Source: an uncultured Acetatifactor sp. (GTDB lineage Bacteria > Bacillota > Clostridia > Lachnospirales > Lachnospiraceae). From it: a stretch of DNA of 64,000 nt. The position numbers and the translations under genes were made by a program. The notes under the pieces were generated by a model. That model saw only the letters and a list, made by a program, of their open reading frames with translations. It searched no databases and was not told where the DNA came from. This document shows positions 1 through 10,249 of the stretch, piece after piece. Within the stretch, counting starts at the first letter, position 1; the number at the start of each line of letters is the position of its first letter. Location of the stretch: contig CANQBS010000001.1 of NCBI GenBank assembly GCA_947589075.1, positions 1 through 64,000 of the forward strand, written 5' to 3'.

Positions 1-746
1 GACCTCATAAACGGAACTGCGGCATGACCGAAATCATGCCGCACTCCGAAAACAATCTAAACTTGTTTTATTGGACGACCCCTTGGTACAGTACCTTTTA
101 TGCGGAAAATGTGGATATGGATCTGACGGCGATTTTAAACGGGAAGGATGAAGAAGGCTATGAGCTTCTGATGCAGGATATTGACGCCATAGCGGAGCAG
201 ATTTCCGTTTTGCAGGATGCGGATGTGCCTGTTTTGTTCCGTCCCCTCCATGAAGCCTCAGGAGCCTGGTTCTGGTGGGGCGCGTCGGGGCCGGAGAGCT
301 TTATCCAGTTATGGAAGATCCTCTATGACAGGCTTACAAATGTCCACGGCCTGAATAACCTGATCTGGGTATGGAACGGACAGGCGGCGGACTGGTATCC
401 CGGGGATGAATATGTGGACATCATCGGGGAGGACATTTATCCGGGGAACAGAGTGTATACCTCCCAGAGCGGGAAGTTCCGGGAGGCGGTGGAATATTCC
501 CGGACCCCTAAGATCGTGGCCATGTCGGAAAACGGCTGCCTGTTTGATCCGGACCTGGCTTTCCGGGATCAGGCGCCCTGGGCCTGGTTTAGCACCTGGA
601 ACGGCGAATTCGTGGTGCAGAATGGATTTAATATTTTGTCCGAAGAGTATACGGAGGAGTATATGGTGAAAAAGGTCTACCAACATGAAAGGGTGATCAC
701 CCTGGACGAGCTGCCAGATTTAAAAAATTACGAGCCTAAGGGATGA
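1..746 (+). CDS. GH26 endo-beta-1,4-mannanase, 5' end outside window
   Basis: The 3' part of a glycoside hydrolase family 26 gene; the frame is open to the window edge, so the ATG at 24 is not a credible start. The motif RPLHEASGAWFWWG (from about 240) is the GH26 block that carries the acid/base Glu, and MSENG (near 525) fits the nucleophile block. Family knowledge: GH26 enzymes mostly cleave the backbone of beta-mannans such as galactomannan and glucomannan. The beta-mannosidase and GH1 gene downstream support a mannan role. Whether the enzyme is secreted cannot be told because the N-terminus is missing. Confidence 0.85.
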   Translation, partial: PHKRNCGMTEIMPHSENNLNLFYWTTPWYSTFYAENVDMDLTAILNGKDEEGYELLMQDIDAIAEQISVLQDADVPVLFRPLHEASGAWFWWGASGPESFIQLWKILYDRLTNVHGLNNLIWVWNGQAADWYPGDEYVDIIGEDIYPGNRVYTSQSGKFREAVEYSRTPKIVAMSENGCLFDPDLAFRDQAPWAWFSTWNGEFVVQNGFNILSEEYTEEYMVKKVYQHERVITLDELPDLKNYEPKG

Positions 747-797
747 TCGGCGAAGGACAGGAATTGATTTGCTAAAAATTCAGTCAGGAGGTTATTT

Positions 798-2156
798 ATG
801 GGATTTCAAAAAGATTTTGCATGGGGCGCGGCTACCAGCGCCTATCAGATCGAGGGAGCTGCAGAGGAGGACGGAAAGGGCAGAAATATCTGGGATGTGT
901 ATACCAGGGAGCCGGGAAAGGTGTATGAGGGTCACACCGGGGATATCGCCTGCGACCATTATCACAGGTTCCGGGAGGATGTGGCGATCATGAAGGAAAT
1001 GGGGCTTAAAGCCTATCGGTTTTCCATCAACTGGGCCAGGGTGCTGCCGGAAGGCAAGGGAAAGGTCAATGAGGCGGGAATCGCTTTTTATGATCAGCTG
1101 ATCGATGCCCTCCTGGAAGCCGGGATCGAGCCATATATTACCCTGTACCATTGGGAGCTGCCCTATGCCCTGTATTTAAAGGGCGGCTGGATGAATGAGA
1201 AGATCGTGGACTGGTTCGGCGCCTATGCAGGACTGATCTCAGAGCGTTTCAGCGACCGGGTGACCCATTTCTTTACCCTGAATGAGCCCCAGTGCTTTGT
1301 AGGGCTGGGATTTTTGACAGGGGGTCATGCGCCGGGCTTAAGGGCGCCCCTGCGGGATACCTTTCAGATGGGACATAACGTCCTGAAGGCCCACGGCAGG
1401 GCGGTACAAATGTTACGGCTTCACGCGAAGCAGCCCATCGAAGTGGGCATCGCCCCCACAGGCACCATGTGCTATCCTGCCACGGATGCGCCACAGGACA
1501 TTGATGCCGCCAGGCAGCAGCTTTTTGCCGTGGAGGAACTGGAAAACTGGACCTGGGGCGTGTCCTGGTGGTCCGATCCGGTGCTTTTAGGACACTATCC
1601 GGAGGAAGGGCTCCGAAAATATGAAGCTTATCTTCCCAGGATCACGCAGGAGGATTTGAAGCTGATTTCCGAACCCATCGACTTTTACGGGCAAAATATT
1701 TACAATGGGAAGTGCGTCCGCATGGGCGGGGACGGGAAGCCGGAGATCGTAAAAAGGTATGAAGGCTTTCCCAAAACCGCCATACAATGGCCTGTGACTC
1801 CCGAATGCCTGTACTGGGGACCCAGGTTTTTACAGGAGCGTTATCAAAAACCCATCTATATCACGGAAAACGGATTGTCCTGTCAGGATTCCATTTCCCT
1901 GGACGGGAAGGTGCATGACCCGGCAAGAATCGATTTCCTGGCAAGATATTTGAGGGAGCTTAAGCGGGCTGTCGAGGATGGGGTGGATATCAGAGGATAT
2001 TTCCAGTGGTCCCTTATGGATAATTTCGAGTGGGCATGTGGGTACTCCGAGCGTTTCGGGCTGATTTTTGTGGATTATCAGACCCAGAAGCGGATCTGGA
2101 AGGACTCCGCCTACTGGTACAGGGATCTGATCCGGGAGAACGGAGACGGGCTGTAA
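798..2156 (+). CDS. bglA: GH1 beta-glucosidase (or broad beta-glycosidase)
   Basis: A full-length GH1 enzyme of 452 aa, the usual size for the family. The N-terminus FAWGAATSAYQIEGA is the GH1 signature. The acid/base Glu is about residue 163 in TLNEP and the nucleophile Glu about residue 357 in ITENGL. There is no signal peptide, so it should act in the cytoplasm on imported oligosaccharides, releasing glucose or other beta-linked sugars from non-reducing ends. The start is set by CAGGAGG seven bases ahead of the ATG. It lies 51 bp after the GH26 gene and probably shares its transcript. The exact sugar specificity cannot be read from sequence; in this locus glucomannan- or xyloglucan-derived oligomers are likely. 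Confidence 0.9.
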   Translation: MGFQKDFAWGAATSAYQIEGAAEEDGKGRNIWDVYTREPGKVYEGHTGDIACDHYHRFREDVAIMKEMGLKAYRFSINWARVLPEGKGKVNEAGIAFYDQLIDALLEAGIEPYITLYHWELPYALYLKGGWMNEKIVDWFGAYAGLISERFSDRVTHFFTLNEPQCFVGLGFLTGGHAPGLRAPLRDTFQMGHNVLKAHGRAVQMLRLHAKQPIEVGIAPTGTMCYPATDAPQDIDAARQQLFAVEELENWTWGVSWWSDPVLLGHYPEEGLRKYEAYLPRITQEDLKLISEPIDFYGQNIYNGKCVRMGGDGKPEIVKRYEGFPKTAIQWPVTPECLYWGPRFLQERYQKPIYITENGLSCQDSISLDGKVHDPARIDFLARYLRELKRAVEDGVDIRGYFQWSLMDNFEWACGYSERFGLIFVDYQTQKRIWKDSAYWYRDLIRENGDGL

Positions 2157-2207
2157 GGAAGGAAACGGGTTGTAAGGAAGGAATTGGGCTGTAAGGAAGG
2201 AAACGGA
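2151..2207 (+). repeat. 19-bp unit in three copies carrying a stop codon and Shine-Dalgarno
   Basis: The spacer between the GH1 and GH31 genes is three near-identical 19-bp units; TGTAAGGAAGGAA begins at 2152, 2171 and 2190. The first copy contains the GH1 stop codon. Each copy carries an AAGGAAGG purine run like a ribosome binding site, and the last lies just before the GH31 ATG at 2213. It looks like tandem duplication of the gene end; an effect on GH31 translation is inference. Confidence 0.8.
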
Positions 2208-2212
2208 TTAAG

Positions 2213-4561
2213 ATGAAATTTCAAAACGGTTGCTGGCTGTTAAAGGAAGGTTGGGAGCGTTTTTCTCCCAAACAGGTATATGAGGTAAAAAGAGAGGGAG
2301 GCAGCGTAGTGCTGTGCGCCCCTACCTATCGGGTCTACGGAAAGGGAAGCACTTTGGGCGGCGTAAATCTGACGATCCGCATAAGCGCCCCCATGCCGGA
2401 GGTGATTCGGGTTCAGGCATGGCACCATAAGGGAGGATTGCAGAGAGGGCCGGAGTTTGAACTGAATCTGCCGGAAGGAAACCCCGGGAAGGGACAGGAT
2501 GGCAGCCTGGCGGAAGACATGGATCGGGCTGGATCTTCCTGGATGTCCGTGGAGGAAACGGACCGGCTCCTTACGGTAAAAAGCGGGCATTTGAGCCTGG
2601 TCATCGACAAAGAGAACTGGAGCATGACTTATCTGCGGGATGGAAGGGTGCTGACAGGGAGCGGGGAAAACGATCTGGCTTATATGAAAGAAAACTGGCG
2701 GGGGCTGGCTTACGACAGGGGAGGCGGCGCTTACCTGCGGCAGCAGCTTTCCCTGGGGGTGGACGAACTGATCTACGGGCTGGGGGAACGCTTTACTCCC
2801 TTTGTGAAAAACGGACAGTCCGTTTCCATTTGGAACGAGGACGGGGGCACCAGCACGGAGCAGTCCTACAAAAATGTGCCTTTTTATCTGTCCAATCAGG
2901 GTTACGGCGTATTCGTCAACCATCCGGAGCGGGTGGAATTTGAAATAGGCACGGAGCATGTGAGTAAGACGGCTTTTGCGGTAAAAGGGGAGAGCCTGGA
3001 TTACTTTTTCCTGGATGGACCTACCATGAAGGAGGCGCTGATGCGCTACACGGACCTGACGGGAAAACCGGCGCTGCCTCCCCAGTGGACCTTTGGGCTG
3101 TGGCTTTCCACATCTTTTACCACCAGCTATGATGAGGCTACGGTCATGAGCTTTATTGACGGTATGCTGGAGCGGGGGATACCCCTTTCCGTTTTCCATT
3201 TTGACTGCTGTTGGATGAGGGAATTCCATTGGACGGATTTTTTGTGGGATGAAAGGGTATTTCCGGATCCAGCGGGGATGCTTTCCCGGATCAAGGCGAA
3301 GGGGATCAGGGTCTGTGTCTGGATCAATTCCTATGTGGGGCAGGAGTCTGTTCTTTTCCAGGAGGGCATGGAAAAAGGATATTTCCTGAAAAGACCGGAC
3401 GGAAGCGTCTGGCAGTGGGACATGTGGCAGCCCGGCCTGGCCATTGTGGACTTCACCAACCCCGCCGCGACGGCCTGGTACCAGAGTAAGCTGGAGGCTC
3501 TGCTGGACATGGGAGTGGATTGCTTTAAAACGGATTTTGGGGAGCGTATTCCCACGGATGCGGTTTATTATAACGGCGCCGATCCTGAGAAAATGCATAA
3601 TTTTTATTCCTATTTGTACAACAAGGCTGTGTTTGAGGTGATCAAGCGCAAAAAAGGGGAACAGGAGGCGGTGGTCTTTGCCCGCTCCGCCACGGCAGGG
3701 GGACAGAAATTCCCGGTGCATTGGGGCGGCGACTGCTGGTCGGATTACAAATCCATGGAGGAAAGCCTGCATGGCGGATTGTCCCTGACAAGCAGCGGTT
3801 TCGGTTTCTGGAGCCATGATATCGGCGGCTTTGAGAATACCTCCACCCCGGACGTCTATAAGAGATGGGCGGCCTTCGGTCTGCTTTCCACCCACAGCAG
3901 GCTCCACGGAAGCAGCTCTTACCGGGTGCCCTGGGTCTATGATGAGGAGGCTGTGGATGTGGTACGGTTCTTCACACAGCTGAAACTGGAGCTTCTGCCT
4001 TATTTATACAGCAGCGCCTGTGTGACCTCCAGGACCGGCGTTCCCATGATGCGCAGCATGGCCCTGGAATTTCCGGAGGATGAGAACTGCCGTTATCTGG
4101 ACAAACAGTACATGCTTGGAGAAAGCCTGTTGGTGGCTCCTATTTTTAATGAAGAAGGAATTGCAAAATATTACTTGCCGGAAGAAACCTGGACCAATTA
4201 TTTTACAGGGGAAGAGGTTCAGGGCGGTCATTGGAGAAGGGAAAAGCACGGCTATCTTTCGATTCCCTTATGGGTGCGCCAGGGCAGCGTGATCCCTGTG
4301 GGCGTCGTCCATGAAAATGTGGACTACCGCTTCCGGGGCAATGTGGAATTCCGGGTTTATTGCCTGGAAGGGACTGTGCAGACGGCGGTATATCAGGACG
4401 GCGGGGTACTGATGAGCGGTGAGATCGGGAGCCGGGGATTTATCCGTTTGAAGGGCGCAGAAGGCTGTCGTGTGCGTTTCATGAACAGATGCCTGCCGGA
4501 TCAGCCGGAAGGAGCTGCATTTGTTCAGATGCAGGGCAAGGATACAGTTGTTTTTTTATAG
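2213..4561 (+). CDS. yicI: GH31 alpha-xylosidase, YicI type
   Basis: 782 aa, typical of the YicI group of GH31. The nucleophile Asp is about residue 441 in KTDFGERIPTDAVY and the acid/base Asp about residue 507 in GGDCWSDY. Their 66-residue spacing and the block GFGFWSHDIGGFEN match YicI. YicI-type enzymes remove alpha-1,6-xylose from xyloglucan oligosaccharides (isoprimeverose units). No signal peptide is seen, so it should be cytoplasmic. It follows the GH1 gene in the same direction, and the two could degrade xyloglucan oligomers together. Confidence in family is high; alpha-xylosidase rather than alpha-glucosidase rests on the YicI-like motifs. Confidence 0.88.
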   Translation: MKFQNGCWLLKEGWERFSPKQVYEVKREGGSVVLCAPTYRVYGKGSTLGGVNLTIRISAPMPEVIRVQAWHHKGGLQRGPEFELNLPEGNPGKGQDGSLAEDMDRAGSSWMSVEETDRLLTVKSGHLSLVIDKENWSMTYLRDGRVLTGSGENDLAYMKENWRGLAYDRGGGAYLRQQLSLGVDELIYGLGERFTPFVKNGQSVSIWNEDGGTSTEQSYKNVPFYLSNQGYGVFVNHPERVEFEIGTEHVSKTAFAVKGESLDYFFLDGPTMKEALMRYTDLTGKPALPPQWTFGLWLSTSFTTSYDEATVMSFIDGMLERGIPLSVFHFDCCWMREFHWTDFLWDERVFPDPAGMLSRIKAKGIRVCVWINSYVGQESVLFQEGMEKGYFLKRPDGSVWQWDMWQPGLAIVDFTNPAATAWYQSKLEALLDMGVDCFKTDFGERIPTDAVYYNGADPEKMHNFYSYLYNKAVFEVIKRKKGEQEAVVFARSATAGGQKFPVHWGGDCWSDYKSMEESLHGGLSLTSSGFGFWSHDIGGFENTSTPDVYKRWAAFGLLSTHSRLHGSSSYRVPWVYDEEAVDVVRFFTQLKLELLPYLYSSACVTSRTGVPMMRSMALEFPEDENCRYLDKQYMLGESLLVAPIFNEEGIAKYYLPEETWTNYFTGEEVQGGHWRREKHGYLSIPLWVRQGSVIPVGVVHENVDYRFRGNVEFRVYCLEGTVQTAVYQDGGVLMSGEIGSRGFIRLKGAEGCRVRFMNRCLPDQPEGAAFVQMQGKDTVVFL

Positions 4562-4577
4562 GAAGATGATTTATAAT

Positions 4578-4643
4578 AATACCAAGGCTGTAGGGGGTGA
4601 TTCCGCCTGAAATCCGGGGAATCTGCCTGATGGCCTTGGTATT
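4578..4643. other. Nested palindromic hairpin between GH31 and GH2 genes
   Basis: An 11-bp perfect inverted repeat (4578-4588 with 4633-4643, AATACCAAGGC) encloses a second one (GATTCC 4599-4604 with GGAATC 4618-4623). No T-run follows, so it is not a standard terminator. It could be an RNA-processing or stability hairpin between two glycosidase genes. Confidence 0.6.
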
Positions 4644-4842
4644 TGTCGGAAAATCGGGTATGAAGATCTGTGGGGAAGTTTGGGATAGGGATTTGCAAAG
4701 TTTTGCTTAAAACAATTGGTGCAGGAATAAATTGGAAGGTTGCTGCAGAAATTTGCAGGATCATTTTGCCTGAGATTTTTTGAAAAGGCTGTTATAGATA
4801 GTAGCAGGGAAGGTTCCCATAAAATAGATAGGAGAGGTTCGG

Positions 4843-7467
4843 ATGGTTAGAAAATATTTGCATGATGGTTGGAAAATGCGCTGTGTGGTATGTGAAGAGG
4901 ATAAATTGATCCCGGATGATTATATTCCTGCTCAGGTGCCTGGCAGCGTTTATCATGATTTGCTGCAAAACGGCAGGATGGAGGATCCCTATTACCGGGA
5001 CAATGAGCTTTGGACTCTTAAGCTGATGGATCAGGATTATGAATACATCACCAGCTTTACCGTTCCGGAACAGATACAGGCCAGTCAGGAGATATTGCTC
5101 TGCTTTGAGGGGATCGACACCGTCGCGGATCTTTTTCTGAATGATAGTTGGCTCGGTCATGTGGAAAATATGCACCATACCTGGGAATTTCCCGTAAAGA
5201 AGCTGCTTCGGGAAGGGGAAAATGAGCTTCGGGTATTGTTCCATTCTCCTACCCGTTTTATTAAGGAAGCTTTTGCAAAGGAAAGGATTCCCGGCAGCTG
5301 GGATGCCATGTGGGGCTATCCTTATCTGCGGAAGGCTCAATGTATGTTCGGTTGGGACTGGGGTCCCAGGCTTCCGGACGCAGGCTTATGGAAACCGGTG
5401 AGTCTTGTGGGTTTTGATGTCGCCAGACTGGATGGGGTCTATATTACCCAGGAGCATGCGCCGGGAAATCAGGCTGAAAGAACCGTAACTTTGAAATTTG
5501 CAATAGATGTGGAACGCCTTGTTCCAGGCCAGCCTGCAGGAGATCCGCAAATCATACAGAAGGAACTTTGCCGCTTTGGGCGGGATTCCTGGAAGCTGGA
5601 GGATCTGACCCTCCGGCTTAAGTTGACGGATCCTGACGGAAGAGCGGAATTCTATGATCTGGAGGATATCCTTCAGGGCGTTGTGATCAGGCAGCCCAGG
5701 CTCTGGTGGCCCAACGGTTATGGGGAGCAGCCCCTGTATGAGGTGGAGGCAGAGCTGTTATCCAGAAAAACCCGGCAGGTTCTCGATCGTTGGAAGAAGC
5801 GCATCGGTCTGCGCACCCTGACCATTCATCGGGAAAAGGATGAATATGGAGAATGCTTCTGCCATCAGGTGAACGGGGTGGACATTTTCGCCATGGGAGC
5901 TGATTATATTCCGGAGGACAATATCCTTTCCAGGATCACGCCCCGGCGCACCCGCCATCTCCTTACCCAGGCGAAGCTGGCCCATCATAACTGCATCCGG
6001 ATCTGGGGCGGGGGCTATTATGCGGACGATGCTTTCCTGGATGCCTGTGACGAGCTGGGGCTTATTGTGTGGCATGATTTTATGTTCGCCTGCTGTGCCG
6101 TCAGGCTGACAGAGGATTTTGAGGAAAATGTAAAGGCGGAATTTATCGATAATATCAAGCGGATCCGCAGTCATGCCTGTCTGGGGCTTTGGTGCGGCAA
6201 TAACGAAATGGAGTCCAATGTCCGGCGGGAGTTCTGGAAGCCCCAGTGGAAGCAGGATTATCTCAGACTGTATGAATCCATCCTTCCTGACCTGATAAAG
6301 CAGTATGATCCCAACACCTTTTACTGGCCCTCCAGCCCTTCCTCAGGCACCGCCTTTGATGAAACGGATGCGGAGGACAGAGGGGATGTGCATTACTGGG
6401 AGGTCTGGCACGGCAACAAGCCCTTTACGGATTACAGGAGACATTTTTTCCGTTACCTGTCGGAGTTCGGCTTCCAGTCCTTCCCTTCCCTGAAAACCTG
6501 CGAAAGCTTTACCCTGCCGGAGGACCGGAATATTTTCTCCTATGTGATGGAAAAGCATCAGAGAAGCTTCGTGGCAAACGGGAAGATCATGAGCTATATG
6601 GAGCAGACCTATCTGTACCCCACGAAGTTTGAAACGATCCTTTACGCATCTCAGCTTCTGCAGGCGGAAGCCATGCGTTTTGGGGTGGAGCATTTCAGGA
6701 GGCACCGGGGACGCTGCATGGGAACCCTGGTCTGGCAGCTCAATGACTGCTGGCCTGTTGCCAGCTGGTCCTCCATCGATTATTATGGAAGGTGGAAGGC
6801 GCTTCATTACTATGAAAAAAGGTTCTTCGCCCCGGTGCTGGTTTCCTGCGAGGAAGAGGGTCTGTTAAGCTATGGGATCAACCCCAATATGCAGCCTATG
6901 CCTGTAAAGAAGTCCATTCGCCTGAATGTGGCGAATGAGACCATGGACCAGATCGCGGTACTGGTCAGGTGGCAGCTTCGGGATTCCGGGGCAGGGATCC
7001 TGCGTCAGGAAGAGCGGAGGCTGGAGATCCCTGCCTTAAGCAGTGCCTGGCTGGAAAAGGAAGAAATGCCGGATGCGGATCTTTATGAAAATTACGTGAG
7101 TTACCAGTGCCTGGTGGACGGAAAAGAGGTTTCCTCCGGTACGGTTCTGTTCGCAGCTCCCAAGCAGTTCCATTTCCTGGATCCAAAGCTTGAAGTTACC
7201 CTGGTGAAGTCATCTGAGGGGCTGGAAGCACCCGGGGAACCAGGAGCACTCGGGGAAAAAGAAAAGCCTGGAAAAACGGAACCGGAAAAGCCGCTGCTTC
7301 TGGTGAAGGCTTCTGCTTATGCGAAATCGGTGGAAATCCTCAACGAGAATGAGGATCTGGTGCTGGAGGACAATTACTTTGATATGAACGCCGGGGAGAG
7401 GCTGGTGCGCATCTTGAGCGGAGAGCCCGTGGGGCTTAGGGTGCGAAGCGTATATGATATCCGGTAA
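4843..7467 (+). CDS. GH2 beta-mannosidase
   Basis: 874 aa with the GH2 order: N-terminal sugar-binding jelly roll, immunoglobulin-like domain and a TIM barrel. The acid/base Glu is about residue 455 in WCGNNEM and the nucleophile Glu about residue 541 in [10 protein letters not shown], both in the form found in beta-mannosidases. It would remove terminal beta-mannose from manno-oligosaccharides in the cytoplasm and fits the GH26 mannanase upstream. Near the C-terminus (7204-7300) there is a Pro/Glu/Gly/Lys-rich stretch of repeated character that looks inserted. The 280-bp gap upstream and the hairpin at 4578 suggest that it may have its own promoter. Confidence 0.88.
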   Translation: MVRKYLHDGWKMRCVVCEEDKLIPDDYIPAQVPGSVYHDLLQNGRMEDPYYRDNELWTLKLMDQDYEYITSFTVPEQIQASQEILLCFEGIDTVADLFLNDSWLGHVENMHHTWEFPVKKLLREGENELRVLFHSPTRFIKEAFAKERIPGSWDAMWGYPYLRKAQCMFGWDWGPRLPDAGLWKPVSLVGFDVARLDGVYITQEHAPGNQAERTVTLKFAIDVERLVPGQPAGDPQIIQKELCRFGRDSWKLEDLTLRLKLTDPDGRAEFYDLEDILQGVVIRQPRLWWPNGYGEQPLYEVEAELLSRKTRQVLDRWKKRIGLRTLTIHREKDEYGECFCHQVNGVDIFAMGADYIPEDNILSRITPRRTRHLLTQAKLAHHNCIRIWGGGYYADDAFLDACDELGLIVWHDFMFACCAVRLTEDFEENVKAEFIDNIKRIRSHACLGLWCGNNEMESNVRREFWKPQWKQDYLRLYESILPDLIKQYDPNTFYWPSSPSSGTAFDETDAEDRGDVHYWEVWHGNKPFTDYRRHFFRYLSEFGFQSFPSLKTCESFTLPEDRNIFSYVMEKHQRSFVANGKIMSYMEQTYLYPTKFETILYASQLLQAEAMRFGVEHFRRHRGRCMGTLVWQLNDCWPVASWSSIDYYGRWKALHYYEKRFFAPVLVSCEEEGLLSYGINPNMQPMPVKKSIRLNVANETMDQIAVLVRWQLRDSGAGILRQEERRLEIPALSSAWLEKEEMPDADLYENYVSYQCLVDGKEVSSGTVLFAAPKQFHFLDPKLEVTLVKSSEGLEAPGEPGALGEKEKPGKTEPEKPLLLVKASAYAKSVEILNENEDLVLEDNYFDMNAGERLVRILSGEPVGLRVRSVYDIR

Positions 7468-7479
7468 AAAGCAGGAATC

Positions 7480-8478
7480 ATGGCGGAAGACGGGAAAAGC
7501 GGGGAATGCACGAAAATCAAGGAAGGGATGAAAAGCGTGGAGAGCATGGAAAGCATGAAAGAGAAGGAAAAAGAGTTTACGGCAGGAGAAGGATGCTCCT
7601 GGAATCCCATTATTCCGGGATTGTACGCGGATCCTGATGTGATCAGGGCAAATGGGCGTTATTATCTTTACCCTACCACCGACGGCTTTACCTGGTGGAG
7701 CGGCCATGAGTTTTATGTGTTTTCTTCGGAAGATAAGCTGCATTGGAAAAACGAGGGGAAGATCCTGGATCTGAAAAAGGACGTTCCATGGGCGGTGGGC
7801 AGCGCCTGGGCTCCCTGTGTGGCCGCGAGGGAGGGAAGATATTATTTTTATTTCTGCGGGAAAAAACCGGACGGAGAATCCAGTATTGGCGCAGCGGTGG
7901 CTGAGAGTCCCACAGGTCCCTTTCTTGTCAGGGAGGAACCTCTGGTTACCCTTAAGGAGGTGCGGAGCGCGGGAATTCCCATGGGACAGACCATAGACCC
8001 CTCTGTGTATACCGAAAACGGAACCACTTATCTGTTTTTCGGCAACGGCAGAGCTGCCTGCGCAGAGCTTGGGGAGGATATGGTGAGCCTGCGGCCGGGG
8101 ACCCTTACAGAGGTAGAAGGACTGTATGATTTCAGGGAAGCCCTTCATGTGTTGAAGCGGGGGGAGCTATATCATTTTACCTGGTCCTGCGACGACACCG
8201 GCAGCGAAAATTATCATGTCAATTACGGCGTCTCCAAATCCCTGCCAGGACCGGTGGAATACCAGTATCCGATCCTGGAGAAGAGACCCGGGAAGAATAT
8301 TCTGGGAACAGGTCATCATACCATCCTGCAGGAAGGGGATCGGTACACCATCTTTTATCACCGCTTCGGCACGCCCCTGGAGAAATATCCGGAAGGCAAG
8401 GGCTTCCACAGGGAGCTTTGCATGGACGAATTACATTTTTCTCCGGAGGGAAAAATCCTGCCGGTGGAGCCTACATGA
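7480..8478 (+). CDS. GH43-like five-bladed propeller glycosidase
   Basis: 332 aa. NPIIPGLYADPDVIR holds the general-base Asp typical of GH43, and GQTIDPSVY is the second conserved Asp block. A later GTGHHTIL block is also typical. The family contains beta-xylosidases and alpha-L-arabinofuranosidases. The first 35 residues are a Lys/Glu/Met-rich, low-complexity tail with several in-frame ATG codons. The chosen ATG has CAGGA close by; a start at 7528 is possible, though its purine run abuts the ATG. It lies 12 bp after the GH2 gene, so the two are almost certainly co-transcribed. The substrate is unknown. Confidence 0.75.
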   Translation: MAEDGKSGECTKIKEGMKSVESMESMKEKEKEFTAGEGCSWNPIIPGLYADPDVIRANGRYYLYPTTDGFTWWSGHEFYVFSSEDKLHWKNEGKILDLKKDVPWAVGSAWAPCVAAREGRYYFYFCGKKPDGESSIGAAVAESPTGPFLVREEPLVTLKEVRSAGIPMGQTIDPSVYTENGTTYLFFGNGRAACAELGEDMVSLRPGTLTEVEGLYDFREALHVLKRGELYHFTWSCDDTGSENYHVNYGVSKSLPGPVEYQYPILEKRPGKNILGTGHHTILQEGDRYTIFYHRFGTPLEKYPEGKGFHRELCMDELHFSPEGKILPVEPT

Positions 8479-8585
8479 GCTGATACGCCTTTTGTAAGCC
8501 GCAGGGGAACTGTGAAGGGAAAATAAAACTACATTTCGTGCAGATTATATCGGGAAGCTTTATCAAAAAAGAGAGAAGGTGACGT

Positions 8586-10097
8586 ATGGCACAGCAGTTT
8601 ATTTACCGTCCGGATGCGGCGGTGGTGGAGACAGGACAGGGAAAGGTCAGAGGCTATGTTTGCGACGGGATCACAATTTTTAAGGGGATTCCCTATGGAA
8701 AGGCAAGGCGCTTCCATGCGCCGCAGCCTCCAAAGCCCTGGGAAGGAGTTTTTGACGCCACAAGCTTCGGTTATGTATGCCCTCTTTTGGAGACGCCGCA
8801 GCCTGTGGGAGAACTGATGATTCCCTATCGCTTTTGGGTGATGAATGAGGATTGCCTGAATCTGAACATCTGGACTCCGGGCTGTGACGGGCAGAAGAGA
8901 CCTGTTATGGTGTGGCTCCACGGAGGAGGCTTTGAATCCGGCTCCGCCATCGAACATATCGCGTATGAAGGGGAAAATATGAGCCGGGAAGGGCAGGTGG
9001 TGGTGGTTTCCATCAATCACAGGCTGAATGTGCTGGGATACTGCGATCTGTCCGAATACGGAGAGGAATACGCCAACTCCGCCAATGCAGGGATGGACGA
9101 TATCATCCTGTCTTTAAAGTGGATTCAGGAGAATATCGGCCGTTTCGGGGGTGACCCGGATAATGTGGTTCTTTTTGGACAGTCCGGCGGGGGCGCCAAG
9201 ATCACGACCCTGCTGCAGATGCCCGGGGCGGACGGTTTGTATGCCAAGGGATTCAATATGAGCGGCGTTATCGGTTCCATGTCGGCGGACAGCACAGAAA
9301 GCGGCAGAAAGCTGGCGGAGGCCTTGATGAAAGAGCTTCACATCAGGACTGTTAAGGATCTGGAGACAGTTCCTTATGGGGCTTTGGCGGCGGCTTATCT
9401 GAAGGTACGTCCTCTCCTGGCTGCCAGGGGAGAATATGCGGGAGGAACGCCCAGACCCAACGCCTTTTATGCGGGAGATCCTGTGAAATACGGCTTCCGT
9501 AAGGAGACTTCCCAGATTCCCATGCTGGTGGGAACGGTGTTTGGGGAATTCACAGCCTTTTCGCCGGATCCTCTGGATATCCATAAGGCTTCCAGGGAGG
9601 AAGGAAGAGAGGCGGTGAGGAAGGTTCTGGGCGCAAAGAAGGCTGATGAGCTTCTGGCCTTATTTGAAAAAGCTTATCCGGAGCGCCACCCCGTCCAGCT
9701 GCTTAAGCTGGATACCCTTTTCCGGCTTCCGACCATGCAGTATATCCGGAAAAGAAGCGCGCTGAATCAATGTACCTATTCCTACCTGTTCAATCTGGAT
9801 CTTCCCGTGGACGGCGGACGCGCTCCCTGGCACTGCGCGGACATTCCTTATGTGTTCCACAATACCGGGCTGGTGCCTGTGACCCAGGAGGAGGGCGTGA
9901 CGGGACGGATCGAAAAAGAGATTTTTGAAAGCGTGATGGCCTTCGCCAGGACGGGAGATCCCAACCATGAGGGACTTCCCCGGTGGAACCCCAGCACTCC
10001 GGATAAGGAGTGGACCCTCATCGTCGACCGGAACACCCATGTAGTCTGCAACCATGACGCCAGACTGGTGCCCCTGCTGGCGGAAGCAATGCAGTGA
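8586..10097 (+). CDS. Type B carboxylesterase
   Basis: 503 aa alpha/beta hydrolase of the type B carboxylesterase family. The nucleophile Ser is about residue 200 in GQSGGG, the oxyanion block is HGGGFESGS and the likely catalytic His is about residue 416 in [11 protein letters not shown]. No signal peptide is visible. It is last in the hemicellulose locus, so removal of acetyl or feruloyl esters from glycans is plausible, but the family is broad and this is inferred from position only. Confidence 0.8.
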   Translation: MAQQFIYRPDAAVVETGQGKVRGYVCDGITIFKGIPYGKARRFHAPQPPKPWEGVFDATSFGYVCPLLETPQPVGELMIPYRFWVMNEDCLNLNIWTPGCDGQKRPVMVWLHGGGFESGSAIEHIAYEGENMSREGQVVVVSINHRLNVLGYCDLSEYGEEYANSANAGMDDIILSLKWIQENIGRFGGDPDNVVLFGQSGGGAKITTLLQMPGADGLYAKGFNMSGVIGSMSADSTESGRKLAEALMKELHIRTVKDLETVPYGALAAAYLKVRPLLAARGEYAGGTPRPNAFYAGDPVKYGFRKETSQIPMLVGTVFGEFTAFSPDPLDIHKASREEGREAVRKVLGAKKADELLALFEKAYPERHPVQLLKLDTLFRLPTMQYIRKRSALNQCTYSYLFNLDLPVDGGRAPWHCADIPYVFHNTGLVPVTQEEGVTGRIEKEIFESVMAFARTGDPNHEGLPRWNPSTPDKEWTLIVDRNTHVVCNHDARLVPLLAEAMQ

Positions 10098-10105
10098 GTT
10101 TTTTG

Positions 10106-10143
10106 GTAACAGTTCAGCCAGCCACCTGAACTGTTACTTTTTT
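10106..10143 (+). terminator. Strong intrinsic terminator of the glycosidase locus
   Basis: A perfect 12-bp stem GTAACAGTTCAG (10106-10117) with CTGAACTGTTAC (10126-10137), an 8-nt loop and then TTTTTT. Its left arm and loop match the left end of the 223-bp element at 51672, including the T-run on both sides, so it may be a minimal copy of that element. Confidence 0.85.
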
Positions 10144-10167
10144 CTAAAAAAATATTATAAAAACCCA

Positions 10168-10195
10168 TTGACATTTCCTGTATTTATGATAATAT
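10168..10195 (+). promoter_or_regulatory. Sigma-A-type promoter of the metal-efflux operon
   Basis: TTGACA at 10168-10173 and TAATAT at 10190-10195 with a 16-bp spacer. It lies 55 bp ahead of the HMA gene start and just after the terminator at 10106, so the efflux pair is an independent unit. Confidence 0.85.
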
Positions 10196-10198
10196 AAA

Positions 10199-10220
10199 CA
10201 TATGAACAATGATTCATATG
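10199..10220. promoter_or_regulatory. ArsR/SmtB-type operator
   Basis: A perfect inverted repeat CATATGAA-6-TTCATATG overlaps the expected transcription start directly downstream of the -10 box. Its sequence resembles operators of ArsR/SmtB-family metal sensors (ATATGAA...TTCATAT). Metal-relieved repression of the efflux pair is therefore likely. No arsR-like gene lies within the window. Confidence 0.75.
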
Positions 10221-10249
10221 AAATATGAAATAAATGGGAGGTCAAAGGG

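Noticed and set aside
2240-3907. A 555-codon open frame on the - strand opposite the GH31 gene
   Set aside because: It has no ribosome binding site or recognisable domain and lies entirely against a gene with clear catalytic motifs. It is a by-product of codon usage. The same holds for long - strand frames at 35399-37372, 37811-39478 and 49443-51086.
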